Shown here one piece after another: positions 1 to 11,100 of a stretch of DNA of 64,000 nucleotides; the stretch's first letter is position 1, and each line of letters starts with the position of its first letter. Both the position numbers and the translations under genes were made by a program. The notes under the pieces are model-generated. The model was not told the origin of the DNA. It saw nothing but the letters and a program-made list of their open reading frames with translations, and made no database searches. Source of the DNA: Halichondria panicea (lineage: Eukaryota; Porifera; Demospongiae; Suberitida; Halichondriidae). The stretch spans positions 5,296,990-5,360,989 of the forward strand of contig NC_087387.1 in NCBI RefSeq assembly GCF_963675165.1, given 5' to 3'.

Positions 1-1
1 G

Positions 2-385
2 AAAAAAAGTCAAACTAAGAATCGCCAAATTCGACGTTGCTGGAAACTTGCTCTAGTAATGGTAGTGTTTGTGCCTCTAGGGATCGAGGTGTTACTGTTT
101 TCAGGCGCTTCTACTGGCATGATTTTCTTTGAACTGTACAATAGTATACAGCATTGGATACAGTTTGGATCTTTCGTGATCGCTGTATTTCAGTCAACCT
201 ATTTCTCAAGTATCACCATCTATTTCACATGGAAAAGGAGAACAGCTCTTCCCAGGGTCAGCGATATCGAGCAGGGGATGGAGTTGCTATCGGTAATGAA
301 ACAAAACGGAGGTACAATGGCTGTTAGCAATGGTGATGGTGGGTTTGGGAATAGTGATGATTTGGCTAATCCCTTAATGGGCTGA
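2..385 (+). CDS. C-terminal end of an unidentified multi-pass membrane protein (partial)
   Basis: The frame is open from base 2 to the stop at 383-385, so the ATG at 59 need not be the start; this is probably the last exon or end of a gene lying mostly left of the window. The visible ~127 residues begin with a basic stretch (KKSQTKNRQIRRCW) and then hold two hydrophobic segments, one starting LVMVVFVPLGIEVLLF and one around HWIQFGSFVIAVF. A basic stop-transfer (TWKRRTALPR) follows, then a soluble ~45-residue tail ending NPLMG. The layout fits the last two membrane helices plus a cytoplasmic tail. I do not recognise the family, and it does not resemble the beta-helix/membrane family elsewhere in the window. 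It is on the strand opposite NCAPG2 and lies where further NCAPG2 exons would be expected. Confidence 0.55.
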   Translation, partial: KKSQTKNRQIRRCWKLALVMVVFVPLGIEVLLFSGASTGMIFFELYNSIQHWIQFGSFVIAVFQSTYFSSITIYFTWKRRTALPRVSDIEQGMELLSVMKQNGGTMAVSNGDGGFGNSDDLANPLMG

Positions 386-823
386 AATAGTAAATCCATG
401 GCATAATTATTATAATATGCAACACTATAAATATTCATCATTAATTTTTGTGAACTACGTACATAATTATACTGAATTGAATAAATAATATTGAACAAAC
501 AGTATAATACACGTGCACTCAACAAAGAACGTTTGTGCATGCATGCACTATTATAATTAGTGTAAATTATTATGATAATTTAATCACCAGGGAAAAGAAT
601 AAGCAACAACTGAAAAAACATGTACGTGTGATAGATTAGTGTACATGCAGTGTTACATGCAGTATTAAATTACAGATAGATTATAAATCTGGTATTCCCT
701 TGGCACTAGAAGTACCTTCAGGTACACAGTACAATTACTTTCACTTTAGCACTTTAGGACACATTTAGAGAAGAGCAACTGGTATATATACAATTTTCTC
801 ACGCACGCACGCACGCACACATG

Positions 824-854
<31 letters not shown>

Positions 855-1162
855 TACTATATACCTCGCTTCGCATGAGTAACTGAGGCATATAATGAAC
901 ATTGGAATAATCGAGCTGCAGCAAAGTTCTAATGTACCATATGCAATCAAAGATTAAACGTGGGTGTTTTTGTGGGCAGTTCTTACAGTATGAAGTTTGG
1001 TGAGTCTGAGAGTAGTGCGAGTTACATGCCCTCTTCTCTTTATATACGCCCTTGGTCATACACATGTGCTAAAATTACAATCTTCTACAACTGCATAATA
1101 TTATGATTCCTAAATGCAGTCTTTTTAGAGAGGTTATAATAGCAGCACCGTTTACTACTGAC
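386..1162. other. Spacer or NCAPG2 intron without a recognised gene
   Basis: AT-rich sequence between the stop of the left-edge ORF and the last visible NCAPG2 exon. A CA/ACGC microsatellite lies at about 806-853. Short ORFs here are driven by that repeat. No NCAPG2-like exon was found. Confidence 0.6.
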
Positions 1163-3692
1163 CTTTCTGAGAGAGTTAAACAAGGAGTGTTGACCCAGCC
1201 TGGGTGCGTGTACTGCCGAGAACATGAGGTCTTGCAGACATTGTTCCTCTATCTGACGGAGGTACGGCCCAGACGACAGACGCCAGGCCCTCAAATACAC
1301 CTCCCCATACGTCTCCAGGAGGGGGCTGCATCAAACAACAACAAAATAAAAACCAAATTTTAAGGAAAACAATTATGCTCTGCAAACAATGCTCATAATA
1401 CGTTTGTAAAATGAAAGGCTTGTAAATTAGAGGCTATTTTGGCTCCGAAGACATAAATGTATGCATACTTCAATTGTAGTTCTAGCTGTAAAACTACACT
1501 AGTAAATAACAATGCGACGACTCACTTCGACATGTATGGTATCTGGTACTTGATGGTTTGGTGGAGGTCCTCCACGAAGGACGGATGCATACCAAACAGG
1601 AAACTCAGGAACTTGCGGCCCTAGGGGAGGTAGATTAATGCGGATTAATTAATACAGGACAAGCTACACATGCATGTATGACAATTATAACAATGTACAT
1701 TAACTGGTAATTTCTTCACAGAAGGGGAATTAACAGCAAACCAAGGCAGCCTGGTGATCAACAATATTATTGTTCGCGAGGGTACGGTAAACTAACACAA
1801 ACAATAAAACAAAATAAACTGCATGCATGGTCTCACTTCTTCAGTATTAATATAGAGTGGTTGCAGTGTGGCTGATAGTAACATGGCTTTGAATGGCTCG
1901 GCTGAACCATCCTCGAAGTCCAGTAGAAGGAATGCTTGTCTCATCGACCACACCCTCTTGACATCAGCAGCCTGAGTGCAGGAGGGATGGTCAATTACCA
2001 TAAGCAATAATTACAGAATCTTATAGAATCAGATTCGGCTAGAATCTGGAATCTATTGGTAGCTTTATGAGGCACACTTCATAGGCTCCAACTTTTTCAA
2101 ATAGCCTTCAGGGACAGTTAGTAGATAAAAAAGGTTGACGAATATTATAAGCATACACTTTTCAGTACAGCGCAGATAATGAGGTAACTAGTGGTGCAAT
2201 GATGTTACAGTAGCTTTTTTACACTTGGAGAGCAGTTCTGGGCTTAAGGGTGAGTTGTAGCAGCACTCTTCACTGTTCAATTTAATGGCCATCAGTGATG
2301 CAATTTTTGAAGGTTGAAGGGCCTGGGTAGCTTGCCATAATGAGAGACTGAGAGACTTGAGTGTCACAGACCGTACAGTACTGTCAGAAGTAGTTTTATA
2401 GGCGATAGGAACTATTATTGATAGCTGATAGCTAGATAGATATAAATCAATGATTGGTAGGTTGTGGTCGTCACACATAGAAATGATGATTACAGTACAA
2501 TTTTTCATTTCCGGGACAAACACAGTGAACAAGTAGGGCACTACGGGACCCTAAGATAAAGTTGAATTTCCGGGACTGTCCCGGAGATTCCGGTACAGTT
2601 GGAGCCTATGACACTTGGGTCAATTAGAGGTAGCATTCTGCTTTTTGCTTTCAAGTGAGGTGAAAATTAAGAGTTGTAATTAAGCAAAACATCTGTTTAT
2701 TTAGATTACCAGAGCTCCATCAGTAAGAGATCTTGCCACTATATAGAGGAGTGTGTGTGGTACTAGCCCCTCCCTCTCTTCACGCTCTGTACACCACCAC
2801 CCCTCACACAGTTGGGAGGCACCATTCTGTAGCTCAGGAATTGCCTCCAATGGACCGAGCAGAATGTCTGTTGGGGAGGGGGTATATGATCTGGGTACAA
2901 TTGCAATGTATATACGGAAACATTAGGCAATAATTTTCCTTTTCCACGATTACACTTTCAGAAAAGTTACAAGAGGTACCATACTCAATGCAATGAAACC
3001 ATATAATGCTAAAGCGTGCTATATGCGACTGTTTTAGTGTGTTCACCGCATTTCAGATTGGTAGCATACTAAAGTACTAGTTAGTTAGCACTATAGAATT
3101 CCAATTAAAAGCTGCAGCATCTCACCATGCAGGATTTGCAGCGTGTCTCGTAGCGGTGTAGGTGTCACTGGGTCATCCGTTCCCATGGCAGCCTGGATGA
3201 GCATTATAATTCCACTGAGCACACACAGAGCTCTCTCACTCAAAGCCTCCTGCTGGGAAGGGGGGAGGGACATACAATGAACACCATTCAATTGCTATGA
3301 ATGTGATAATAAATTCATCCCATTCCTCCTCACCTCTTCCTCCCCCACCCACTGCTGACACAGTCTAAAAACAGCATCCCATAGTGGAGTCGCTTGCTTC
3401 TTGGGTAGGGCTTGGAAAAACTCAACCAAGTTGAAGGTATCAGCTTTGGATCTCTACAGGCAGAAACATACCGGCAAATCATAGCAAATCCATTTAACTT
3501 AAGTCGAGTGTAGATTTAAGTTGATCGAACCTACTGTTCGTAAGTAGATCTAGATTTGTCAGACAGTGACTGACGATGTGTGCGTATTCATCAGATTAAG
3601 TAATCACTCACATGCTTTTCCATCATTTCTAAGAACTTGGTTTCGTCCTCTGAGGAGCGCTGTATTGTCGAGATCACATCTGCTCTCTTCAT
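1163..3692 (-). CDS. NCAPG2: Condensin-2 complex subunit G2, N-terminal seven exons
   Basis: Condensin II subunit with HEAT-type helices, acting in mitotic chromosome compaction. Exons on the minus strand: 3692-3612, 3453-3334, 3252-3126 (or from 3249), 2867-2710, 1971-1837, 1620-1526, 1325-1163; all have GT-AG borders and compatible phases. The start is MKRADVISTIQ with no in-frame exon upstream. Order and spacing follow vertebrate NCAPG2 from the N terminus: an LVEFFQALPKKQ segment, CEGWWCTE, DVKRVWSMRQAFLLLDFE, GRKFLSFLF, then VYLRAWRLSSG and QCLQDLMFSAVHAPR. Only about 280 residues of a protein usually ~1100 long are present. The last exon has a good donor (GTCAGT), so the gene should continue left, yet bases 2-385 hold an opposite-strand ORF and no further exon is seen. 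Either the rest lies beyond the window across a large intron, or the copy is truncated. Confidence 0.9.
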
Positions 3693-3976
3693 GACTGCAA
3701 ATCTGGAGTATGAAATAATGGGAGGTCTCTAGCTAGCTTACACAGTGTACTAGCACACTATTGTTTATAAATTAATTACGAACTACTTGAGTTGCTTGTA
3801 CATTTTCAAGTTTTGGAATTCCCCTTTATAGATTATGTTGATAAAAGGTCAAATAAGTGTAACCACATTACAACATGTTTACAGAAGCTTCATGTAACGC
3901 CGCACAGTGAAGTTATGATTTGTGGTTTGTTGTGTACTGTAGTTACTATACTATGGCTTGTTGAATGAATTACTAT
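3693..3976. promoter_or_regulatory. Divergent (shared) promoter region, NCAPG2 / NAB
   Basis: Only 284 bp separate the NCAPG2 start codon (minus strand, 3692) from the first NAB start codon (plus strand, 3977), so both promoters and 5' leaders must lie here. No TATA box was assigned. The role is inferred from gene layout only. Confidence 0.5.
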
Positions 3977-5532
3977 ATGAAAATGGAGAGTCCAGAAGAT
4001 CTTCATGTCCTACTAGAAACCAGTAACCTTTTGAGCTACAAGAGTGCTCTTCTAGAACAAGGTTTGTGGCTTATTTGAACAATGTACATGTCTCTTATTG
4101 TGTGTCTTTCCCCTCTATAAATGTACGTAAAGGTGCTGACGACGTAGACCAGTTGGTGGATCTCACTCCTGAAGAGTTCCAACAGCTCTGCTCAATGATT
4201 GGAATGGACAAGAAACCATTTCACGTACTCCGACTCAAAAAAGCACTCGAGAAAAAGCAACAACCTCCCCCCTCGGCCTCCCAACCATCGAGAGAACAGT
4301 CTCCCCTTCTTTATTCCCTACCCGCAGTTACCCCAGCCAACAGTAAAGAACTCTCAGCTCCTTCCATAAACAACAGCTTCCCTCAACCAAATCCAGTCGT
4401 TACCTCCACTAAGTACGTGGGCCCAATACCGTTATTACTACCTGTGCAACTTGAACCACAAGTAACCCAAGAGACACAAAACAAATCATTTTTACCTCCA
4501 TATCTTCAATCAGATTCACTCACGTCCGATTTTTCAGCCCTCGTGGATTATCAAACCCAAGTGCAGTGTACCCTTGGCCCGCCTCCTTGTAACCCAAAGA
4601 CTTGGAACAAGAAAAGAAAGGCTATTATCAAGCAACATGCCTCGTTTTTTCACAAAGACAATCCACAGAAGGAAAGTTTATCGCAGTTTCAGCAACATAT
4701 TAACGAAGCTGCTTTTCAGTTATGTTTGCGAGATCCCACCTTGATAGTGCGAAGAAATGAATTGTTTTTGTTGTCGGAGAGAGCATTACAACAAGGCCAA
4801 TATCACCACGGCAACCCTGCTGAGATAAGCACTCCAACGAAACCCGCCATCGGCCAGAAAAGATCTATAGAGAATCGATCTTCTAGTACGCCACAAGACG
4901 TTGCTGTGAACCCACTAGCAAAACGGCAGTACACTGATCTGAAGCAGAAGCTGTCCACTCGAGAAAGACTAAGTCGAATGAACACCTTGAAAGCTGAAAT
5001 GGAGGCTAATGTGGCGTTTCAGAAAGTGAAAATAGTTGCAATGGAGGAAGCTAAAAACAGAGGAGATGTAACGACATCACAGGCTTTGCAGGAACATGTC
5101 AAATCACTTGGAGCTGAACTGCAACAACTCGAAGGGGCTCACAATATTCTGAAACGGAAACAGAATCGATCCGATCGCTATTTCAGAATAAAAGGCAAGA
5201 AGAGCACCACTGAAGAGCAAAGCCTACAAAGTGATAGTGGCTCTGCACAGGACCAACTTAGTCCTATCGACTCTGTGCTGCTGTCTCCGGCCCAAGACAT
5301 GCAATTCGAAACCCCATCAGTGTACAACTTTCCCACCAGTAGTAGTAATGGCGAGGAGAGAAGCAAAAGAGCAAGCAAACGCAAAGCTACCCCAAAGAAA
5401 CTGAAGGCTGAAACGAGTAGTACTTCAAATGATGATCCTTCTGAATCAGAAATCAAGAATCTCGTGGATAATGTCAGCAATGCTACAGATCAAGTGAACT
5501 CTATTTTAAGTAGAGAAGAAATGAATTGGTAA
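3977..5532 (+). CDS. NAB (NGFI-A/EGR-binding) corepressor, copy 1
   Basis: NAB proteins bind EGR-type zinc-finger factors through the NCD1 domain and repress through NCD2. Exon 1 is 3977-4061 (MKMESPEDLHVLLE...); exon 2 is 4133-5532, joined in phase 1 across a 71 nt GT-AG intron, giving 494 residues. NCD1 spans about residues 5-70 and includes NLLSYKSALLEQGADDV and FQQLCSMIGMDKKPFH, matching vertebrate NAB1 (NLLSYFDAFIQQGGDDV, then MALVGMASKPLHV). NCD2-like sequence at about residues 190-255 includes KRKAIIKQHASF, NEAAFQLCLRDPTL and RRNELFLLSERA, matching the NAB1 pattern [23 protein letters not shown]. A charged, helix-forming C terminus with KRK and KRKATPKK clusters suggests nuclear location. 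The length is typical of NAB1 (~490). A second NAB gene follows in the same orientation. Confidence 0.88.
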
Positions 5533-6093
5533 AGTTATATATCTCACTCTTTTTTGATCTCATTTACCCCTGTGTACCTTAATTCTGTTCTGTTCATGTT
5601 TCGTTTTCACACACAACTTTTTGACCTCATAACTTCTACTGTTCATTTTCACACGCAAGTATTATTACACAATAATAAACATTTAAATACCACCAGTGCA
5701 GTGCATGAATACCAATTAATGTTAGCCTCGATCCCAGCCTCTCTCACTAGAGATTGAGAGCGGCCTGGATTCGAGGCTAATTTAATATGCATACACTCTG
5801 ACATGTGTGTACGGGGTATCTCCCTGTGGGCAACAACTTCCGTGACATGACAAGAACCAGCACAAAAGTTTGTCCAGTACAGAGTAGGAGGTTTGTCATT
5901 GTACATAGATCTATAGGATGCTTGACAAGTTGACTAATATGCATGCTAGCTGTGTTAAATCAACTGTATAGCCTAGAGAGCTATAATGTTATACAGTGTG
6001 TAGTAAGCTGTCACTCACAGTCTGTTTTTTGCTATCAATTTCCATAGTTCTCAAGATTGTCAAAAGTATCGCTGATTTCCCGCTGATCAGATT
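5533..6093. other. Spacer between the two NAB genes, with a small palindrome
   Basis: Contains the 3' region of NAB copy 1 and an imperfect hairpin at 5722-5780, with arms beginning TTAGCCTCGA and ending TCGAGGCTAA. A similar TAGCCT/AGGCTA hairpin occurs at about 17693-17731, so this is a small dispersed palindrome. No gene is seen. Confidence 0.5.
5674..5679 (+). terminator. Candidate polyadenylation signal of NAB copy 1
   Basis: Canonical AATAAA 142 bp after the stop codon of the first NAB gene. Confidence 0.45.
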
Positions 6094-7715
6094 ATGAGTA
6101 TCCAAGTTCCAGCCATTCTACACCGTCTATTGGAGTACAGCAACCTCCTCATGTACGAGACTGCACTGCTAGACCAAGGCACGTCTAAGTCTGACTTTAA
6201 AATAACGCGTTAGCCTGTCATTTTTGAATATCTAGTTAAATTCGCATGCATCTATGAAGCCTATACATTGTTTTAGACGTAACATTAGTCAATTTATTCC
6301 ATTAACACAAACTTGACCTGTTTTCAGTGCGTGATTCGTATTGAATAACAGTAAAGCAACCACACAGTGACACACACATGAATTTGAGTCAACTGTACAT
6401 GTGTGTGTTACTGTGTGGTTGCTTTACTGTGTTGGTTCCCCCTCTCCCAGGTGCTGACGATGTGAATCAGTTGGTGGATCTCACTCCTGAAGAGTTCCAA
6501 CAGCTCTGCTCAATGATTGGAATGGACAAGAAACCATTTCACATACTTCGACTCAAAAAAGCACTCGAGAAATTCTCTACGGATCCTAACTCGATTCACT
6601 CTGCAAACATAACGCCGCAACTACCTCCGATAATAATTCCCAAACCACCAACCTCTTCACAAGTCCATACAACTGAAGATCTAACCAATTTCTCACTACC
6701 AAATCCAAAGTTGATTCATGTTACCGCCCCTATTCCTGTCACTCTAGAACAATCTTCAGTCACATCCAACCAATCGCAAACGAGCGACAACCAATTCCTA
6801 CCCTCCTATTTACTTCCTGATTCCAATACATCAGATTTCTCTCCTCTTGTCGACAGCCAGACCCCCGTCCAAGTGACTCTAGACCACCCCCCGCCTTGCA
6901 AGCCTAGTACATGGGATGGGAAAAGAAAGGCCATCATACGAAAATATGCTTCCATTCACGGCCGTCATCTCGACCAAAAACAAACGCTGAAAGCATTTGA
7001 AGAGCATGTTAACGAAGCTGCTTATCAGTTGTGTTTGAGAGACCCTACTCTGTTAGTGCGAACAGACGAGCTGCTTATGCTATCGAAAAGAGCTGTGAAA
7101 GAAGGTGGCTACTCGCATTGCACTGATGAATCAAAAACACCCAAATCTAACCCACTTATGTCTAAGCCAGCTATAGGAGAAAAAAGAACATGGGATGATG
7201 CCTCTGCATCATCATGTTCTCAAATTTCAACTCCCGAAGCACCACCCTCTACGACTAAGAATTTAACGGCGAGTACAGCACAAAGTTTTCAGATCGATGT
7301 CAATAATTATAATAGACTATCTAGTAAAGAGAGAAGTGATCGAATGCATTCGTTACAATGTGAAATTGAAGCTAACAAAGAAGTTCAGAAGAAAAAGTTT
7401 TCGGCCCTCGACGAAGCTAGAACGAACGGCGACCATTCCTTGTCATTCAATTTACGATTGGAGGTGGAATCTCTCGGTATAGAGTGTCAAGAACTGGAGA
7501 ATGTGTATTTGCTACTTAAACGAAAGCAAGCACGATCGAATCGTTACTACAGAAGCAAAACTAAAAAGCAGTCCACAAATGAAGAGGATTTGACTCCCGA
7601 TCACAATAAAGTGTTTAAAAAAGTCAGCGACACACCACGTAGTTCGATAAATACTAGATCTACCGGTAGTGCAACTGATCGCTTAACATTAGATGAAAAT
7701 GTCATCAAAACCTAG
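6094..7715 (+). CDS. NAB (NGFI-A/EGR-binding) corepressor, copy 2
   Basis: Tandem paralogue of the gene at 3977-5532. Exon 1 is 6094-6178 (MSIQVPAILHRLLE); exon 2 is 6451-7715; total 449 residues. An upstream in-frame ATG at 6378 is inside the intron and is not the start. The exon 1 donor is GC (G|GCACGT), because only this site restores the GGT GCT GAC codons of NCD1; a GT four bases later would bring in an early stop. NCD1 at residues ~5-70 and NCD2 at about 180-250 (KRKAIIRKYASIHGR, NEAAYQLCLRDPTLLVR, DELLMLSKRA) match NAB1/NAB2. A charged C-terminal helix region resembles copy 1, but the linkers are highly diverged. Expected to be a nuclear corepressor partner of an EGR-like factor. Confidence 0.88.
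6348..6430. repeat. 33-bp-arm hairpin in the NAB copy 2 intron
   Basis: Arms 6348-6380 and 6398-6430 are reverse complements apart from one mismatch; the loop is 17 nt. The right arm ends 20 nt before the acceptor of exon 2. It could be a solo palindromic element or an RNA structure near the 3' splice site. Confidence 0.85.
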
Positions 7716-7824
7716 TTCGTCAAAACCTTGTTCCGAACCTTAAGCCCCAACCCAAGTGAATAGAATATATAACTATTTTTATAGCAATGTTTGCCAACAA
7801 TGTATTACTATATATTAATAGCCT

Positions 7825-7830
7825 AATAAA
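7825..7830 (+). terminator. Candidate polyadenylation signal of NAB copy 2
   Basis: AATAAA 110 bp downstream of the stop codon of the second NAB gene. Confidence 0.45.
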
Positions 7831-7913
7831 TTATGCATTATACATAGCTCCAGGTATCTCCACCTCAACACTGCCTAGCACCTGCCAGCATGCATGCAGT
7901 GCTTGTACAATAG

Positions 7914-7959
7914 TGCAAAGAGGGGCGTACCTTGTTACAAGGTACGCCCCTCTTTTGCA
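7914..7959. repeat. Short perfect-type hairpin between NAB copy 2 and TMTC3
   Basis: Arms 7914-7934 and 7938-7959 (core AGAGGGGCGTACCTTG and its complement) pair over ~21 bp with a one-base bulge and a 3 nt loop. It lies in the 402 bp spacer 7716-8117, in which no gene is seen. The stem is too short and the loop too tight for a normal microRNA precursor. Confidence 0.8.
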
Positions 7960-8117
7960 AAACGTAAACAAAGCAGAGGGCGTGTCTTGTAGTGTGGGTG
8001 GACATCAACACATTAGCATATAGAGAGCCTCCTGCTACTTTGCAACAGCTAGCTACTGGTAGGTAGGGATCTACCAAGCAGTGGAAAGAAGCAAGCAAAT
8101 AGAGTTGATCAATAGAG

Positions 8118-11100
8118 ATGCCTATGTAAGTTGCAGAGTGAATGTGGAGATTCTAGCTAGGTCATATTTTAATCAGTGCATGAGATTTTCAGCTTGGGGT
8201 GTGTTAGTTAGCTCACTTGCAGCCTAAACCATAAACCACATACACATTTATTGTATGTCATAACTCACTAGCAATAAACCAGCTTCTACTTCCCACAGTT
8301 CAGTGCAGCAAGCTGGTGCAGTGTGTGCTCTCCTGTCTGTAGTCGTCCATCTCAACACACTTTATTGCGGATTCTGTTTTGATGATCGATCAGCAATTGT
8401 GGAGAATAAAGACTTGAGACCATCTAGTTCATGGAGTGATTTACTATGGAATGATTTCTGGGGTACTCCCATGCATATAGAAGGCAGCCATAAGTCATAT
8501 CGTCCTCTGTGTGTGGCCACGTTCCGGCTCAACTATCTGTTGGCGGAGTTGGAGCCCATGGGCTATCATTTGGTCAACATTCTCCTACATGGAGTCGTGT
8601 GTTACTTGTACGTTCACCTGGTCAAACTAGTCTGCAGTCAAGTGTGGCCAGCACTGATAGCAGGACTCCTCTTTGCAGTCCACCCCATACACACTGAGGC
8701 TGTGAGTTTATTGATAAACTAACTTCCCGCAGCTAATTTTCATCCTATTGTAATCTCGTACATGCATGTCGTTTTCTATAGAATGTGTTTATTCCTTTCA
8801 GGTATACTGTGTGTGTGTGTGGTATGTGCCCTTCATTTAACAAAGTAGGTAGCTATCGAATTCCATTGTTCAAACACATGCAACCAAGCAGTATCCAGTT
8901 TCACTTAACCATAACAGTTAAAAGCTTTCCTATATTAGTCAACGTTACTATTAGCATCCGCTCTATATAATTATAGTACGTATTGTTGCCCTTTTTTTTG
9001 TGTAATAGTTTAACTGCAAGTATTATCGTAAAATTTAGCTGATCCAAATAATAATATGTTAGTTGTGGTAAATCTGCCCAAGCATTCACACAGAGATATT
9101 TGATACACTATTATACTAATGGATGTTGCTTACAGAACTCTACACAGCTGGTAAAGGTGTGTGGGGGAGACTAACATGTGCATTCCTGTCATACATTGCA
9201 ACCTTGTGGCATGTCCTTTTAGCAAATTCCTTCATTGCATATAAATTACAGCATGTCTTCACGAATCACCTCGGTGTGTTGTCATGCAAACTGAGTGTAC
9301 AATTGCACAACAATTGTACAACTGGCTATGCTAAAGAGTTATTTTGCAGACAATTTAATTGTTCCTCTTCTATACAGGTGGCAGGTGTGGTGGGTCGTGC
9401 CGAGCCCCTCTCTTCTCTCTTCTTTATCCTCACCTTTCTCTGCTATCGAAAAGCAGCTCTGTCTGATAATCTGAGGCAAAAAGGTGAGTACAGTATAACC
9501 AACAAAGCAGTATACGTAGGAAGTCAGCTGAAACCAATACATTGACCTTTCTCTTAGATGAGCCCCACCCCCATACATTTCAAAGTTGTATGATATCCAC
9601 CCTGTATAACTGGCCACAAAGGTAGCAGCTTGTAGTATGTCATACTGTTACTATTACAGAGGTACGCTGGATGGTCCTCAGTCTGCTGTGTTGTGTGTGT
9701 TCTGTACTGAGCAAGGAGCAGGGCATCACAGTCATCGCAGTGTGCTACACGTACGACCTCTTCATTGTCAGAAACGTGAGGCCTATCATCATAATTATAG
9801 ACAATGAGTTGATCATAAAATAGATTGTGTGTGAACAATAAGAAAATGCTATAACCTATTGCAACATCTCAAATACGCTGGGTATAGATTCATCACTTCA
9901 TGATACTAATCTCCTTCTTAACGTCCCTCCATGCACAGCTGACCATCTTCACTGCCTTGTCAGAGCTTAGCAGAGCCAAGAAGCACACTCCACCATGGCT
10001 ACATGCACTGCTCCTAAGAGGAGTGGTGTTGGGGTTATTCCTAGTCGGATTCATGCTCCTCAGAATACAGATAATGAAGGCGGAACTACCTGTGTTCACT
10101 GTGTAAGTGTACTTAATTAGAGTCCCTTTTGCATGGCTTTGAGGGCGACTTGCCTAAAGTGTACCTAAATGTACATCGATTGTCTGAGGGTCCATATAAT
10201 TGATCGATGAAGGGTGCAGGAAATTTAATTATTCATGACAATTATGTGCTGAATTTTTCCACTGCATGTAGTCATGACAATCCAGCTGTTGCATTGAGGC
10301 CTCCGTACCGACAATTGCATTGGGCGTATCTAGTATTTGTGAATGTTTGGCTTCTCCTCAATCCCTCCTTCCTCTGTGCTGATTGGACAATGGGTACGAT
10401 ACCTTCAATCACCACGGTAACAGACCCACGAAACTTCCTCACTATGGCAACATTTGCTACCATATTCATACTAGGATGGATCGCTTTAACAAGAAACGGC
10501 CGAAATGCTAAAATAGTTCTATTTTCTCTAAGTCTGTTGGTGTTCCCGTACGTGCCAGCCTCCAACCTGTTCTTCCCTGTTGGGTTTGTTGTAGCAGAGA
10601 GAGTTCTCTACTTGCCCAGCATGGGACTATGTCTACTAGCAGGCCACGGAGTTTCAATTCTCAGTAAAAGATCACCAACTTTAACGAAATCTCTGTTAAC
10701 TTTCATACTATTGACGCATTCAGTGAAAACATTTGTACGGAATGCTGATTGGGAATCGGACACCACCTTGTTTGTGTCTGCGATCCGTACCAATCCTGGG
10801 AACGGTAAAGTGTACAACAATCTGGGACACGAGTATGAGCATGTCTCAGAATTGGAACGGGCAGAGTGGTTGTTTCAGACAGCCTCTCAAGTTCAGTCGG
10901 ACGACATTGGAGCCTACATCAACCTCGGCAGAGTGCTAAAGGCACAAAAAAAGTTTCAGAGCGCAGAGAAAGTGAGTCATTTATTAGGTCCAGAAATTAA
11001 TATATAGGTGGCAAGGCTATATGCTCTTTCTCACAAAACAAATGTCCCTAAAGCAAGTGTTGATCTACATGCACATACCATGCATATGTTACAGCTACTA

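Noticed and set aside
6378-6450. Upstream ATG start for NAB copy 2
   Set aside because: It is intronic hairpin sequence; exon 1 at 6094-6178 supplies the missing first half of NCD1.
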